Shown here piece after piece: positions 50,698-63,184 of a stretch of DNA of 64,000 nucleotides. Every line of letters begins with the position of its first letter. Position 1 is the stretch's first letter. The stretch covers positions 1,240,001-1,304,000 of the forward strand of contig NZ_CP065230.1 in assembly GCF_015767635.1 (NCBI RefSeq). Direction: 5' to 3'. Both the position numbers and the translations under genes were made by a program. The notes beneath the pieces were generated by a model that was not told the origin of the DNA, ran no database searches, and worked only from the letters and a program-made list of their open reading frames with translations. Source of the DNA: Halomonas sp. A40-4 (GTDB lineage: Bacteria; Pseudomonadota; Gammaproteobacteria; Pseudomonadales; Halomonadaceae).

Positions 50698-51038
50698 CCA
50701 ACATCACAAGCTTTGGCCGTAGCGGCCTGTCCGACTGGCTGATGCAGCGTTTTTCAGCGGTGGTGCTGGCCATTTACACCGTTTTCATGGTGGCCTATCT
50801 GCTGTTCAACCCTGACCTGGATTACTACGCCTGGACGGCGCTGTTCGATCAGACCTGGATGCGGATTTTTTCCCTGCTGGCCTTTATCTCAGTAGCCGCG
50901 CACGCCTGGATAGGTCTGTGGACCGTGACGACCGACTATCTTAAATCCACCTTCGTTCGCGTAGGTGCCCAGTCTCTCATCATTCTGGCCATCTTTGTGT
51001 ACCTGGTGTGGGGCATTCAAATTCTGTGGGGAGCTTGA
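50691..51038 (+). CDS. sdhD: Succinate dehydrogenase hydrophobic membrane anchor subunit
   Basis: 115 residues with three membrane helices: WLMQRFSAVVLAIYTVFMVAYLL, then FSLLAFISVAAHAWIGLWTVTTDYLK with the heme-ligand His and the conserved Asp-Tyr of the quinone site, and a final SLIILAIFVYLVW. Forms the heme b-containing anchor with SdhC. 3 bp before sdhA. Confidence 0.95.
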   Translation: MVTNITSFGRSGLSDWLMQRFSAVVLAIYTVFMVAYLLFNPDLDYYAWTALFDQTWMRIFSLLAFISVAAHAWIGLWTVTTDYLKSTFVRVGAQSLIILAIFVYLVWGIQILWGA

Positions 51039-51041
51039 TAC

Positions 51042-52814
51042 ATGTCTAACCTACGTAGCCTGACCTTTGACGCCATTATCATCGGTGGCGGTGGCTCTGG
51101 CCTGCGCGCTGCTCTAGAGCTTGCGAAATCCGGTAAGAAGACAGCCGTATTGTCGAAAGTATTCCCGACGCGTTCCCACACTGTTTCTGCCCAGGGTGGA
51201 ATTACCTGTGCTATCGCATCTTCCGACCCCGATGACGACTGGCGTTGGCACATGTATGACACCGTCAAGGGCGGCGACTATATCGCTGACCAGGATGCGT
51301 CGGAGTACATGTGTTCTGAGGGTCCGAAAGCGGTCTTTGAGCTTGAGCACATGGGCCTGCCGTTCTCGCGCTTCGATAATGGCCGCATCTATCAGCGCCC
51401 GTTCGGTGGTCAGTCGAAAAATTTCGGCGAAGGTGGCCAGGCGGCACGTACCTGCGCCGCGGCCGACCGTACCGGCCATGCGCTGTTGCATACGCTGTAC
51501 CAGAACAACCTCAAGAACAACACAACGTTCTTGAACGAATGGTACGCGGTGGATCTGGTGAAAAATTCCGATGGCGACGTCGTCGGTTGTATTGCCATGT
51601 GCATCGAAACCGGCGAAGTGGTCCACGTGAAGTCGAAAGCCACCGTACTGGCCACCGGCGGTGCAGGGCGTATCTACGCTTCGACCACCAACGCCCTGAT
51701 CAACACCGGCGACGGTATCGGTATGGCGCTGCGCGCCGGCTTCCCGATGCAGGACATGGAAATGTGGCAATTCCACCCGACCGGTATTTACGGTGCGGGC
51801 ACGCTGGTTACCGAAGGCTGTCGTGGTGAAGGTGGTTACCTGATCAACAAGGACGGCGAGCGCTTCATGGAGCGTTACGCGCCAAACGCCAAAGACCTGG
51901 CGGGCCGCGACGTCGTCGCGCGTTCCATGGTCATGGAAATCCTCGAAGGTCGTGGCTGTGGCGAGAACGGCGATCACGTCTTCCTGAAGCTTGATCACCT
52001 GGGTGAAGAGGTCCTTGGTAAGCGCCTGCCGGGTATCGTTGAGCTGTCCAAAACGTTTGCCCACGTCGATCCGGCGAAAGATCCGATCCCGGTCGTGCCG
52101 ACCTGCCACTACATGATGGGCGGTATCCCGACCAACATTCATGGCCAGGCGATCACTCAAGACGAAAGCGGCAAAGACCACATCGTTAACGGCTTATACG
52201 CCTGCGGCGAAGCGGCGTGTGTATCGGTCCACGGGGCCAACCGTCTGGGCGGCAACTCACTGCTCGACCTGGTGGTCTTCGGCCGTGCTGCAGGCATGTT
52301 CATCGAGGGTGCGCTGAACGAAGGTATTGATTACCTGGATGCCTCTGAGTCTGATATTGCCTCGGCCATGAAGCGTATTACCCGCTGGAACGAATCAGAA
52401 GGTGGCGAGAGCATCCCCGCGCTGAAGGCGGAGCTTCAAGACATCATGCAGACCTCTTTCGGTGTTTTCCGCGAAGAGAAAAACATGCAGGAAGGTGTCA
52501 AGAAACTCGAGGAGCTACGCAGTCGGATTGCGAACGCCCATCTGCCTGACAAATCCAATGCGTTTAACACTGCGCGTGTTGAAGCCCTGGAACTCGATAA
52601 CCTGATGGAAGTGGCCGAAGCGACGGCGATCGCGGCCCTTGAGCGTAAAGAAAGCCGTGGTGCGCACTCGCGCTACGACTACCCTGACCGTGATGATGTC
52701 AACTGGCTGAAGCACTCGCTCTACTTCCCGATGTCCAAAGAACTCAAGAAGCGCGACGTCAACTTCAAGCCGAAAACCGTTGATACGTTCGAACCCAAGG
52801 TTCGTACCTACTAA
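51042..52814 (+). CDS. sdhA: Succinate dehydrogenase flavoprotein subunit
   Basis: 590 residues. FAD-binding [19 protein letters not shown], the histidyl-FAD site [10 protein letters not shown], substrate site [11 protein letters not shown] and catalytic GCRGEGG, HYMMGGI, and the adenine-site [14 protein letters not shown]. Oxidises succinate to fumarate at the cytoplasmic face of complex II. Standard length. Confidence 0.98.
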   Translation: MSNLRSLTFDAIIIGGGGSGLRAALELAKSGKKTAVLSKVFPTRSHTVSAQGGITCAIASSDPDDDWRWHMYDTVKGGDYIADQDASEYMCSEGPKAVFELEHMGLPFSRFDNGRIYQRPFGGQSKNFGEGGQAARTCAAADRTGHALLHTLYQNNLKNNTTFLNEWYAVDLVKNSDGDVVGCIAMCIETGEVVHVKSKATVLATGGAGRIYASTTNALINTGDGIGMALRAGFPMQDMEMWQFHPTGIYGAGTLVTEGCRGEGGYLINKDGERFMERYAPNAKDLAGRDVVARSMVMEILEGRGCGENGDHVFLKLDHLGEEVLGKRLPGIVELSKTFAHVDPAKDPIPVVPTCHYMMGGIPTNIHGQAITQDESGKDHIVNGLYACGEAACVSVHGANRLGGNSLLDLVVFGRAAGMFIEGALNEGIDYLDASESDIASAMKRITRWNESEGGESIPALKAELQDIMQTSFGVFREEKNMQEGVKKLEELRSRIANAHLPDKSNAFNTARVEALELDNLMEVAEATAIAALERKESRGAHSRYDYPDRDDVNWLKHSLYFPMSKELKKRDVNFKPKTVDTFEPKVRTY

Positions 52815-52838
52815 TCTCTGCAACGAGAGGGAGTCACT

Positions 52839-53549
52839 ATGTCCAATCTTCAGGTATCCATATACCGCTATAATCCGGAAACCGACTCCGCACCCTATAT
52901 GCAGGAGTTTCAGGTCGATACCAAGGGTCGCGATGTAATGGTGCTGGATGTTCTTCACATGATGAAAGAACAGGACAGCGGTCTGGCATTTCGCCGTAGC
53001 TGCCGCGAAGGGGTGTGCGGCTCAGACGGCATGAACATGAACGGCAAGAATGGTCTGGCCTGCATTACGCCGTTGTCCGAGGTCGTGAAAGGCAACAAGC
53101 TGACCTTGCGTCCACTGCCTGGCTTGCCGGTCATCCGCGATATGGTCGTTGATATGGGGCTGTTCTATAAGCAGTACGAGCGTATTCAGCCGTACCTGCA
53201 GAACGATACCCCCGCACCGGCGATTGAGCGCCTGCAGTCCCCGGAAGAGCGTGACAAGCTGGACGGCCTTTATGAGTGCATTCTGTGCGCTTGCTGTTCA
53301 ACCTCGTGCCCATCTTTCTGGTGGAACCCGGATAAATTTGTCGGCCCGGCAGGCCTGCTGCAGTCGTATCGCTTCCTTGCGGATTCGCGCGATACGGCGA
53401 CCAGCGAGCGCTTGACCGATCTGGAAGATCCGTTTTCCGTGTTCCGCTGCCGCGGCATCATGAACTGTGTGGCGGTGTGCCCGAAAGGGCTGAACCCCAC
53501 ACGGGCGATTGGCAAGATTCGTGAGATGTTGCTGGCAGATGCCACGTAA
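52839..53549 (+). CDS. sdhB: Succinate dehydrogenase iron-sulfur subunit
   Basis: 236 residues with GAGAGGGAG upstream. [2Fe-2S] ligands in SCREGVCGSDGMNMNG and GLAC; [4Fe-4S]/[3Fe-4S] ligands in CILCACCSTSCPS and CRGIMNCVAVCPKGLNP. Carries electrons from the flavin to the membrane quinone site. Two hairpins follow the stop. Confidence 0.98.
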   Translation: MSNLQVSIYRYNPETDSAPYMQEFQVDTKGRDVMVLDVLHMMKEQDSGLAFRRSCREGVCGSDGMNMNGKNGLACITPLSEVVKGNKLTLRPLPGLPVIRDMVVDMGLFYKQYERIQPYLQNDTPAPAIERLQSPEERDKLDGLYECILCACCSTSCPSFWWNPDKFVGPAGLLQSYRFLADSRDTATSERLTDLEDPFSVFRCRGIMNCVAVCPKGLNPTRAIGKIREMLLADAT

Positions 53550-53643
53550 AATAAGGGGCTTTTATGCATAAAAAGCGGATGCCACTTAAGTTGCGCACAA
53601 ATGGCACTTAAATCGTGGCGCTTCGCTTGTTATCATAGTGCCT

Positions 53644-53678
53644 GTCATATGGTGCGGCGACGCGCCGCACCATATGAC
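53644..53678 (+). repeat. 16-bp perfect inverted repeat between sdhB and sucA
   Basis: GTCATATGGTGCGGCG (53644-53659) and CGCCGCACCATATGAC (53663-53678) are exact reverse complements separated by ACG. It is the longest perfect stem noticed in the window. Lies 95 bp after the sdhB stop and 12 bp before a second hairpin. Confidence 0.8.
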
Positions 53679-53689
53679 CAGTCAAGTTT

Positions 53690-53718
53690 AAAAGCCGGTG
53701 CCGTGAGTACCGGCTTTT
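53690..53718 (+). terminator. Rho-independent terminator after sdhB
   Basis: AAAAGCCGGT (53690-53699) pairs with ACCGGCTTTT (53709-53718), 9-nt loop, the 3' arm ending in TTTT. It probably ends the sdh transcript, so sucA would have its own promoter. Confidence 0.75.
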
Positions 53719-53873
53719 GAGCATGAACTGATAAGAAATTGAGTTGAAAAGGGTTTCCGGCCGCTGGTCGGTACCGCCGGCAAATGTCCCGCCCCGCCGG
53801 CAGGGCAATACCGATGTCGCCGCGGTGACGCGACGATACCGATACCACCCCATCAGTGCAGGGTGACCGAGAA

Positions 53874-56705
53874 ATGCAACAAGGCATAATGGAGTTGATG
53901 TGGCGTTCCTCTCACGTTAGTGGTGGCAACGCTCACTACGTGGAAGCGCTTTACGAGCAGTACCTCGCCGATTCTGAATCTGTCCCTGACGAGTGGCGCA
54001 ACTATTTTGACCAGTTGCCTCGCCCGGAGGGCAGTGCCACCCACGATGTCCCGCTAAGCCCTATTCGTGATCAGTTCTATCAGTTGGGGCGTGAAAATCG
54101 TCCTGCCCGGGTAGCTGCCGCTGAAAGTGGCGAAAACAAGAAGCAGGTGAAAGTCCTGCAGCTGATCAACGCTTATCGCTTTCGAGGTCATCAAAAGGCC
54201 AATATCGACCCGCTTGGGCTGCGCAATCCCACCCCCGTTCCCGATCTCGACCTCTCTTTCCACCAGCTTTCAAAAGCTGATCTGGACACCGAGTTTCAGA
54301 CTGGTTCTTTCTTTCTAGGTATCGACAAGGCGCCGTTGCGCGACATTGTCGATGCCCTTGATCGTACCTACTGTCGCTCGATTGGCTGCGAGATCATGCA
54401 CATTGTCGATACCGAAGAAAAACGCTGGCTGCAGCGGCGTTTCGAATCGGTTCGCAGTGCGCCCAAATTCAGTGATGACGTGCGCAAGCACGTGCTGGAG
54501 CGCCTGACGGCGGCCGAAGGCCTGGAAAACTACCTGGCGTCCAAGTATCCGGGTACCAAGCGCTTCGGTCTGGAAGGCGGCGAAGCCTTTGTACCGATGA
54601 TGGACGAACTTATCCAGCGGGCAGGCGGTTACGGCACTAAAGAAGTCGTCATTGGGATGGCTCACCGCGGTCGCCTCAACCTGCTGGTCAACATTCTGGG
54701 TAAAAACCCGGCTGACTTGATCGACGAGTTCGACGGCAAAAAAGTCATCGAGCGCGGTTCAGGCGACGTGAAATATCACCAGGGCTTTAGCTCGAACGTC
54801 ATGTCACCAGGCGGCGAAGTCCATCTGGCCATGTCGTTCAACCCCTCGCATCTGGAAATCGTCGCGCCCGTTGTCGAAGGCTCGGTACGTGCCCGCCAGG
54901 ATCGTCGTAATGATGAAGAGGGCAGCAAAGTACTGCCCATCAATGTCCATGGTGATGCGGCCTTTGCGGGTCAGGGCGTGGTCATGGAGACGTTCCAGAT
55001 GTCCCAGACCCGTGCCTACAAGACCGGCGGCACGGTTCACATCGTGATCAACAACCAGGTGGGCTTTACCACGTCGCACCCGCTGGATTCGCGCTCCACG
55101 GAATACTGTACTGATATCGCCAAGATGGTTCAGGCGCCGATTTTTCACGTTAACGGCGACGATGCGGACGCGGTACTCCACGCTACCCAGGTCGCTTTGG
55201 ACTACCGGCAGGAGTTCAAGAAAGACGTGGTCATCGATCTTGTCTGCTACCGTCGGCGCGGCCACAACGAAGCCGACGAGCCGTCGGGTACCCAGCCGAT
55301 GATGTACTCGAAGATCAAGGATCATCCTTCTTCGCGCACCTTGTATGCCAAACGTCTGGTCGAGCAGGGCGTATTGTCTGAAGAAGATGCCAAGGCGATG
55401 ATCGAGACCTACCGCGATGACCTGGTGGCCGGTAACCACGTGGCCAATGCGCTGGTTCAGGAGCCTAACAAGTCGTTGTTCGTCGACTGGACGCCTTACC
55501 TTGGCCATGAGTGGACCGGCAATGCCGATACCACCTTCGATATGAAGCGGCTGCAGCAACTGGCGGCGAAAATGTGCGAGATCCCGGATGGGGTTGATGT
55601 GCAGCGTCAGGTCGCCAAGATTTACGAAGATCGCCGCAAGATGCAGGCCGGCGGCATGGGGATTAACTGGGGGTTTGGCGAAACGTTGGCCTATGCCACC
55701 TTGATCGACCAGGGTCACCCGGTGCGTATTACCGGCCAGGATGTCGGTCGCGGCACTTTCTCCCACCGTCATGCGGTCGTGCACAACCAGAAAGATGGCA
55801 CCACCTTTGTGCCGTTGCAGAATCTGTCAGACGGTCAGCCGCGCTTTACCATCCACGACTCCATCCTGTCGGAAGAAGCCGTGTTGGCCTTTGAGTACGG
55901 TTATTCGACCACGGCCCCCAATGATCTGGTGATTTGGGAAGCCCAGTTCGGTGACTTCTTCAACGGCGCGCAAGTCGTGGTAGATCAGTTCATTTCCTCG
56001 GGTGAGACCAAGTGGGGCCGCTTATGCGGTTTAACCATGCTCCTGCCCCATGGTTATGAAGGTCAGGGGCCCGAGCACTCCTCCGCACGTCTGGAGCGTT
56101 TCCTGCAGATGTGTGCCGAGCACAATATGCAGGTGTGTGTGCCGACCACCCCCGCGCAGATTTATCACTTGCTGCGTCGTCAGGTGATTCGCCCGTTGCG
56201 CAAGCCGCTGGTGGTGATGTCACCAAAATCACTTCTGCGTCACAAGCAGGCGGTTTCCAGCCTCGAAGACCTGGCCCATGGCAAGTTCCATATGGTACTG
56301 GCCGACCAGGCCGAGCTGACGGCTGAGAAGGTGAAGCGTGTGATCCTGTGTGCGGGCAAGGTTTACTATGATCTTGTGAATTGGCGTGCAGAGAACGAGC
56401 GTCACGATACGGCGATCCTGCGCCTTGAGCAGCTCTACCCCTTCCCTAAAGAAGAGCTTCTTGAAGCCCTTCAGGCATATACCCAGTTGGAAGATATTGT
56501 CTGGTGCCAGGAAGAGCCGTTGAACCAGGGTGCCTGGTATTCCAGTCAGCACCATATGCGTTCCGTGGCCGACATGCTGAAAGATGGCCTGGGACGTGAT
56601 CTGAAATTCGCAGGACGCCCGGCCTCTGCTGCTCCGGCAGCGGGTTATATGTCCGTCCATACTGAACAGCAGCGCCAGCTGGTGGAAGACGCGTTTAATC
56701 TTTAA
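53874..56705 (+). CDS. sucA: 2-oxoglutarate dehydrogenase E1 component
   Basis: 943 residues from the ATG at 53874, giving the conserved start (MQQGIMELMWRSSHVSGGNA); a GTG at 53856 is in frame. Thiamine-diphosphate enzyme motifs: GMAHRGRLNLLVN, HGDAAFAGQGVVMETF with the cofactor-binding stretch ending in NNQVGFTT, and AQFGDFFNGAQ in the pyrimidine domain. It decarboxylates 2-oxoglutarate and transfers the succinyl group to the SucB lipoyl domains. The 150 bp upstream is GC-rich with repeated GCCGGC palindromes. Confidence 0.97.
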   Translation: MQQGIMELMWRSSHVSGGNAHYVEALYEQYLADSESVPDEWRNYFDQLPRPEGSATHDVPLSPIRDQFYQLGRENRPARVAAAESGENKKQVKVLQLINAYRFRGHQKANIDPLGLRNPTPVPDLDLSFHQLSKADLDTEFQTGSFFLGIDKAPLRDIVDALDRTYCRSIGCEIMHIVDTEEKRWLQRRFESVRSAPKFSDDVRKHVLERLTAAEGLENYLASKYPGTKRFGLEGGEAFVPMMDELIQRAGGYGTKEVVIGMAHRGRLNLLVNILGKNPADLIDEFDGKKVIERGSGDVKYHQGFSSNVMSPGGEVHLAMSFNPSHLEIVAPVVEGSVRARQDRRNDEEGSKVLPINVHGDAAFAGQGVVMETFQMSQTRAYKTGGTVHIVINNQVGFTTSHPLDSRSTEYCTDIAKMVQAPIFHVNGDDADAVLHATQVALDYRQEFKKDVVIDLVCYRRRGHNEADEPSGTQPMMYSKIKDHPSSRTLYAKRLVEQGVLSEEDAKAMIETYRDDLVAGNHVANALVQEPNKSLFVDWTPYLGHEWTGNADTTFDMKRLQQLAAKMCEIPDGVDVQRQVAKIYEDRRKMQAGGMGINWGFGETLAYATLIDQGHPVRITGQDVGRGTFSHRHAVVHNQKDGTTFVPLQNLSDGQPRFTIHDSILSEEAVLAFEYGYSTTAPNDLVIWEAQFGDFFNGAQVVVDQFISSGETKWGRLCGLTMLLPHGYEGQGPEHSSARLERFLQMCAEHNMQVCVPTTPAQIYHLLRRQVIRPLRKPLVVMSPKSLLRHKQAVSSLEDLAHGKFHMVLADQAELTAEKVKRVILCAGKVYYDLVNWRAENERHDTAILRLEQLYPFPKEELLEALQAYTQLEDIVWCQEEPLNQGAWYSSQHHMRSVADMLKDGLGRDLKFAGRPASAAPAAGYMSVHTEQQRQLVEDAFNL

Positions 56706-56743
56706 GCGCCCACCGGATTTAGAGAACACATAAGGGAAACGAC

Positions 56744-58339
56744 ATGGCTACCGAGATCAAAGCGCCAACCTTTCCGGAATCTGTTGCCGAAGGCACTGTT
56801 GCCGCTTGGCATAAGAAGCCGGGTGACAGCGTTGAGCGTGACGAGCTGATTGTTGAGATTGAAACCGACAAAGTGGTGCTTGAAGTCGTCGCACCGGAAG
56901 CGGGTACCCTGACCGACGTGATGGCTGACGAAGGCGATACCGTCGAGTCCGAGCAGGTGCTGGGCAAAATCGGTGAAGGCGAAGCCTCTGGCGACAGTGG
57001 CCAGAAAGAAGCGAAATCGTCTGGCGATGAAAGCGCTGAAAAGTCGGCAGAAAAATCTGACGACGAGCAAGAAGCCAAGAAAGCCGACGGCAATAGCGGT
57101 GGTGGCAAGCAGCATGAGGTGAAAGCGCCTAGCTTCCCGGAGTCGGTCCAGGAAGGTACGGTTGCGACCTGGCACAAGAAAGTCGGCGAAGCGGTCAAGC
57201 GCGATGAAGTGCTGGCGGATATCGAAACCGACAAGGTTGTGCTTGAAGTTGTTGCCCCGGCCGATGGTGCCCTGTCCGAGATCAAGGCCGAAGAAGGCAG
57301 CCAGGTTGAATCAGAAGCGGTACTGGCAACCTTCACCGAAGGGGCCGGTGGCGAAGGCAGCGGCGGCGATGATGCCAAGCCAGCCAAGGCCGAAAGCAGC
57401 GGTGACGATGGCGCCGATGAAAAAGTCGGCGACAAGATCCTCGCACCTGCCGCACGCAAGATGGTCGCGGAGCACGACCTGGACGTTGCCAAGATCGAAG
57501 GCACCGGGAAGGGCGGCCGCATTCTGAAAGAGGATGTGCAGAAAGCCGTTAAATCAGGCTCGGCCAAGAAAACGTCCGGCGGCGCTGCAGCGCCTAAAGG
57601 TGCTGCGGCAGCCGCCACTGCCCCCGCGGTAGAAGGTGAGCGCCCAGAAAAACGTGTGCCGATGAGCCGTCTGCGTCAAACCATCGCCAAGCGCCTGGTT
57701 GAGGCTCAGCAAACGGCTGCCATGCTGACCACTTACAACGAAGTGGACATGACAGCCGTGATGGAATTACGTGCTCAGTACAAGGACACCTTCCTCAAAG
57801 CACACGATACCAAGCTTGGCTTCATGGGCTTCTTCGTCAAGGCGGCTTCCGAAGCGCTCAAGCGCTTCCCGGACGTCAACGCCTCCATCGATGGCACCGA
57901 CATCGTCTATCATGGCTACCAGGATATCGGCGTTGCCGTTTCGACTCCTCGCGGCCTGGTCGTTCCGGTGTTGCGCGATACCGACAGCATGAAAATCGCT
58001 GATGTCGAGAAGACAATCGTCGACTTCGGTAAGCGTGCCCGTGACGGTAAGCTCGGCATCGATGAAATGCAGGGCGGTACCTTTACGATCACCAACGGCG
58101 GTATCTTCGGCTCGCTGATGTCGACCCCGATTATCAATCCGCCGCAAACCGCCATCCTGGGGATGCACAAGATTCAGGAACGCCCCATGGCGGTCAATGG
58201 GAAGGTCGAGATTCGCCCGATGATGTACCTGGCGGTTTCCTATGATCACCGCATGATTGACGGCAAAGATGCCGTGCAATTCCTGGTGACCATGAAAGAG
58301 CTGCTGGAAGATCCCGCACGCCTGTTGCTGGACGTGTAA
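56744..58339 (+). CDS. sucB: Dihydrolipoyllysine-residue succinyltransferase (E2) with two lipoyl domains
   Basis: 531 residues; most SucB proteins have about 400 with one lipoyl domain. Two lipoyl domains are visible: residues 1-77 (lipoyl Lys43 in ETDKVVLEV) and about 124-200 (Lys164 in the same motif), joined by an Ala/Glu/Lys/Ser-rich linker. The E3-binding domain (about 229-268, [21 protein letters not shown]) follows another linker, then the catalytic domain (about 300-531) with the active-site [13 protein letters not shown]. Transfers succinyl from lipoate to CoA. Located between sucA and lpd in the standard operon. Confidence 0.97.
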   Translation: MATEIKAPTFPESVAEGTVAAWHKKPGDSVERDELIVEIETDKVVLEVVAPEAGTLTDVMADEGDTVESEQVLGKIGEGEASGDSGQKEAKSSGDESAEKSAEKSDDEQEAKKADGNSGGGKQHEVKAPSFPESVQEGTVATWHKKVGEAVKRDEVLADIETDKVVLEVVAPADGALSEIKAEEGSQVESEAVLATFTEGAGGEGSGGDDAKPAKAESSGDDGADEKVGDKILAPAARKMVAEHDLDVAKIEGTGKGGRILKEDVQKAVKSGSAKKTSGGAAAPKGAAAAATAPAVEGERPEKRVPMSRLRQTIAKRLVEAQQTAAMLTTYNEVDMTAVMELRAQYKDTFLKAHDTKLGFMGFFVKAASEALKRFPDVNASIDGTDIVYHGYQDIGVAVSTPRGLVVPVLRDTDSMKIADVEKTIVDFGKRARDGKLGIDEMQGGTFTITNGGIFGSLMSTPIINPPQTAILGMHKIQERPMAVNGKVEIRPMMYLAVSYDHRMIDGKDAVQFLVTMKELLEDPARLLLDV

Positions 58340-58348
58340 GGGTCATAA

Positions 58349-59869
<1,521 letters not shown>

Positions 59870-59888
59870 ATTACGCCGTAACAAAAAA

Positions 59889-59908
59889 GCGCCACCCCAG
59901 GGTGGCGC
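59889..59908 (+). terminator. Hairpin between lpdA and sucC
   Basis: GCGCCACCC (59889-59897) pairs with GGGTGGCGC (59900-59908). A preceding A6 run can pair further with CGCTTT just downstream. A likely terminator or attenuator after the lpdA stop, in the 161-bp gap to sucC. Confidence 0.6.
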
Positions 59909-60030
59909 AACGCTTTCGGCCATGTCTTTTCGACGCGGTTTGAAAAACAGAGATCGAAAGCACGGGGATGACAGTTCTTTCAAGGAAACTGATCATCGTT
60001 CGAGTCACATGCAACCAATGGCATGAATCG

Positions 60031-61196
<1,166 letters not shown>

Positions 61197-61197
<1 letters not shown>

Positions 61198-62069
61198 TGA
61201 GCATCCTGATCGACAAGAACACCAAGGTCATCTGCCAGGGCTTTACCGGTGGCCAGGGTACGTTCCACTCCGAGCAGGCGATTGCCTACGGTACCCAGAT
61301 GGTCGGCGGCGTAACGCCGGGTAAAGGCGGCCAGGAGCACCTGGGTCTGCCTGTTTTCAACACCGTGAAAGAAGCGGTAGCGAAAACCGGCGCCGAAGCC
61401 AGCGTGATCTATGTACCGGCACCGTTCTGCAAAGATTCAATCCTTGAAGCGGCCAATGCCGGTATCAAGCTGATTGTGTGCATCACGGAAGGCATTGCCA
61501 CGCTTGACATGCTCGAAGCCAAGGTGAAGTGTGACGAGCTGGGCGTTCGCCTGATCGGACCGAACTGCCCGGGCGTTATTACGCCGGGCGAGTGCAAGAT
61601 CGGTATCATGCCGGGTCACATTCACCAGCCTGGCCGTGTTGGCATCGTATCGCGCTCGGGTACCTTGACCTACGAAGCGGTCAAGCAGACCACTGATCAT
61701 GGCTTTGGTCAGTCCAGCTGTGTCGGCATCGGTGGTGACCCGATCCCGGGCTCCAACTTCATCGACATCCTTGAGATGTTCGAGAAAGACCCGAAAACCG
61801 AAGCCATCGTCATGATCGGCGAAATCGGCGGCACGGCGGAAGAAGAAGCAGCGGCTTACATCAAAGCCAACGTTTCCAAGCCTGTCGTGGCCTACATTGC
61901 CGGTGTGACAGCACCTCCCGGCAAGCGTATGGGCCATGCGGGCGCGATCATCTCTGGCGGTAAAGGCACCGCTGACGAGAAGTTCTCTGCCCTTGAAGAC
62001 GCCGGTGTTAAAACCGTCCGCTCCCTGGCGGAAATCGGCGACGCGCTGAAAGCAGTGACTGGCTGGTAA
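61197..62069 (+). CDS. sucD: Succinate--CoA ligase (ADP-forming) subunit alpha
   Basis: 290 residues. CoA-binding Rossmann domain with [29 protein letters not shown], and [20 protein letters not shown]; the phosphohistidine lies in [16 protein letters not shown]. Pairs with SucC. Last gene of the TCA block, ended by a strong terminator. Confidence 0.97.
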
Positions 62070-62110
62070 ACGGTTACGTCGTCTGGTGTGTACAATACGC
62101 GCCTGATATG

Positions 62111-62140
62111 AAAAAAGAGCACCTACGGGTGCTCTTTTTT
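62111..62140. terminator. Bidirectional rho-independent terminator
   Basis: AAAAAAGAGCACC (62111-62123) and GGTGCTCTTTTTT (62128-62140) form a 13-bp stem with a TACG loop and T-runs on both strands. It serves sucD and the convergent membrane-protein gene, whose stop codon lies inside the stem. Confidence 0.92.
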
Positions 62141-63184
62141 TGTTTCTGGGAGGTAGCCATCGATTGAGGCGTTACGCCTGAACAAGCGAAATCCGTAGCT
62201 GAGAAAAAACGGCGCGCCAGCGGCCAGATAAAGATGGTAGCTGACCAGTCGCCAGATCAGTACCGCAGCGGCGGCCTGTTCAGCGGCCATCAATGGCAGC
62301 AGCAGCGAGCCCACGCCGACTTCCGCGGCGCCGGCACCGCCGGGCAAAAAGCTCAGTTGGCTGGCCGCCATGGCCAGCATTTGGGTCAGAAAGGTCCATA
62401 CCCAATCGATGTTGCCGCCGACGCCCAGCACAGCCAGGTAAAGCAGGCTGTAGCGCATCAGCCAGTGCGCGGTGGTCAGCGCCATCATCGCAAGCAGGGT
62501 AGTCCGCGGCAACGCCAGGGTTACCTTCAGTGCCTGACGAAACCCCAAAAAGCCTCGCGCAAGCCGTCGCCGCCGGTAACGGCTGAGCCAGGTGAGCCTG
62601 AAGCGCTGCGCTCGCAATAAGCGTGGCAGATGGTAGATCAGCAGGCAGACCAGCGTGGCGACGATCACCAGCCCCGCCAAAGCTGATTGGACCAGCACCT
62701 GGTGCGGCCAGTGCACATCACCAATCAACGACCACAGCACCAGCCCGCCGAGCATGCTGAGAAAAAACAGCATGTCGCAGCCCTGGTCAATCAGAAACAC
62801 GGCACTGCCTTTGGAAGGCGGCAGCCCGCGCTGGGCCAATAGCACCAGCAGCGTGGCGGCACCGCCGCTGCCGCCTGGCGTGGCGCACAGGGCGAATTTG
62901 GAAGCCAGCTCAATACCCAGGGCACCACGCTGGCCGAGCGCGCCTGCCCGGCCACCCAACATCAAACGCAGCCGCGCGGCGTTCAGGTTCCAGCATAGCG
63001 CGGCGAGCGTCAGCATCAGCAGCAGGATGCCGAGCGGGAACTGTCCGACTCGCTGCCAGGCGTCGCTGCCGCCGATCCAGGTGGTCAGCAACAGCGGTAA
63101 CCCCAGGGCCAGAACGATCATTGCGATAGGCAGCGACCGCCAGCGACGTCTGCTGCCGGGTTTAGCGAGGTTGGGGGAGCGCAT
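62123..63184 (-). CDS. Lysylphosphatidylglycerol synthase/UPF0104 family (flippase-like) membrane protein
   Basis: 353 residues from an ATG at 63184, inside the end of the preceding glycosyltransferase gene; an earlier start at 63232 is possible. About 8 membrane segments. The pattern LGILLLMLTLAALCWNLNAARL, GIELASKFALCATPGGSGGAATLLVL, FLIDQGCDMLFFLSMLGGLV and MAASQLSFLPGGAGAAEVGVGSLLL matches the LPG synthase transmembrane/UPF0104 family (YbhN-like), often placed beside glycosyltransferases. A role in lipid or glycan export is likely. The C-terminal codons (KKEHP) and stop overlap the sucD terminator. Confidence 0.85.
   Translation of the reverse strand: MRSPNLAKPGSRRRWRSLPIAMIVLALGLPLLLTTWIGGSDAWQRVGQFPLGILLLMLTLAALCWNLNAARLRLMLGGRAGALGQRGALGIELASKFALCATPGGSGGAATLLVLLAQRGLPPSKGSAVFLIDQGCDMLFFLSMLGGLVLWSLIGDVHWPHQVLVQSALAGLVIVATLVCLLIYHLPRLLRAQRFRLTWLSRYRRRRLARGFLGFRQALKVTLALPRTTLLAMMALTTAHWLMRYSLLYLAVLGVGGNIDWVWTFLTQMLAMAASQLSFLPGGAGAAEVGVGSLLLPLMAAEQAAAAVLIWRLVSYHLYLAAGAPFFLSYGFRLFRRNASIDGYLPETKKEHP

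Noticed and set aside
51114..52181. 355-codon antisense frame within sdhA, and similar antisense frames in gltX, sucA, sucB, lpdA and sucC.
   Set aside because: All lie opposite strongly conserved enzymes and show no motif of their own.
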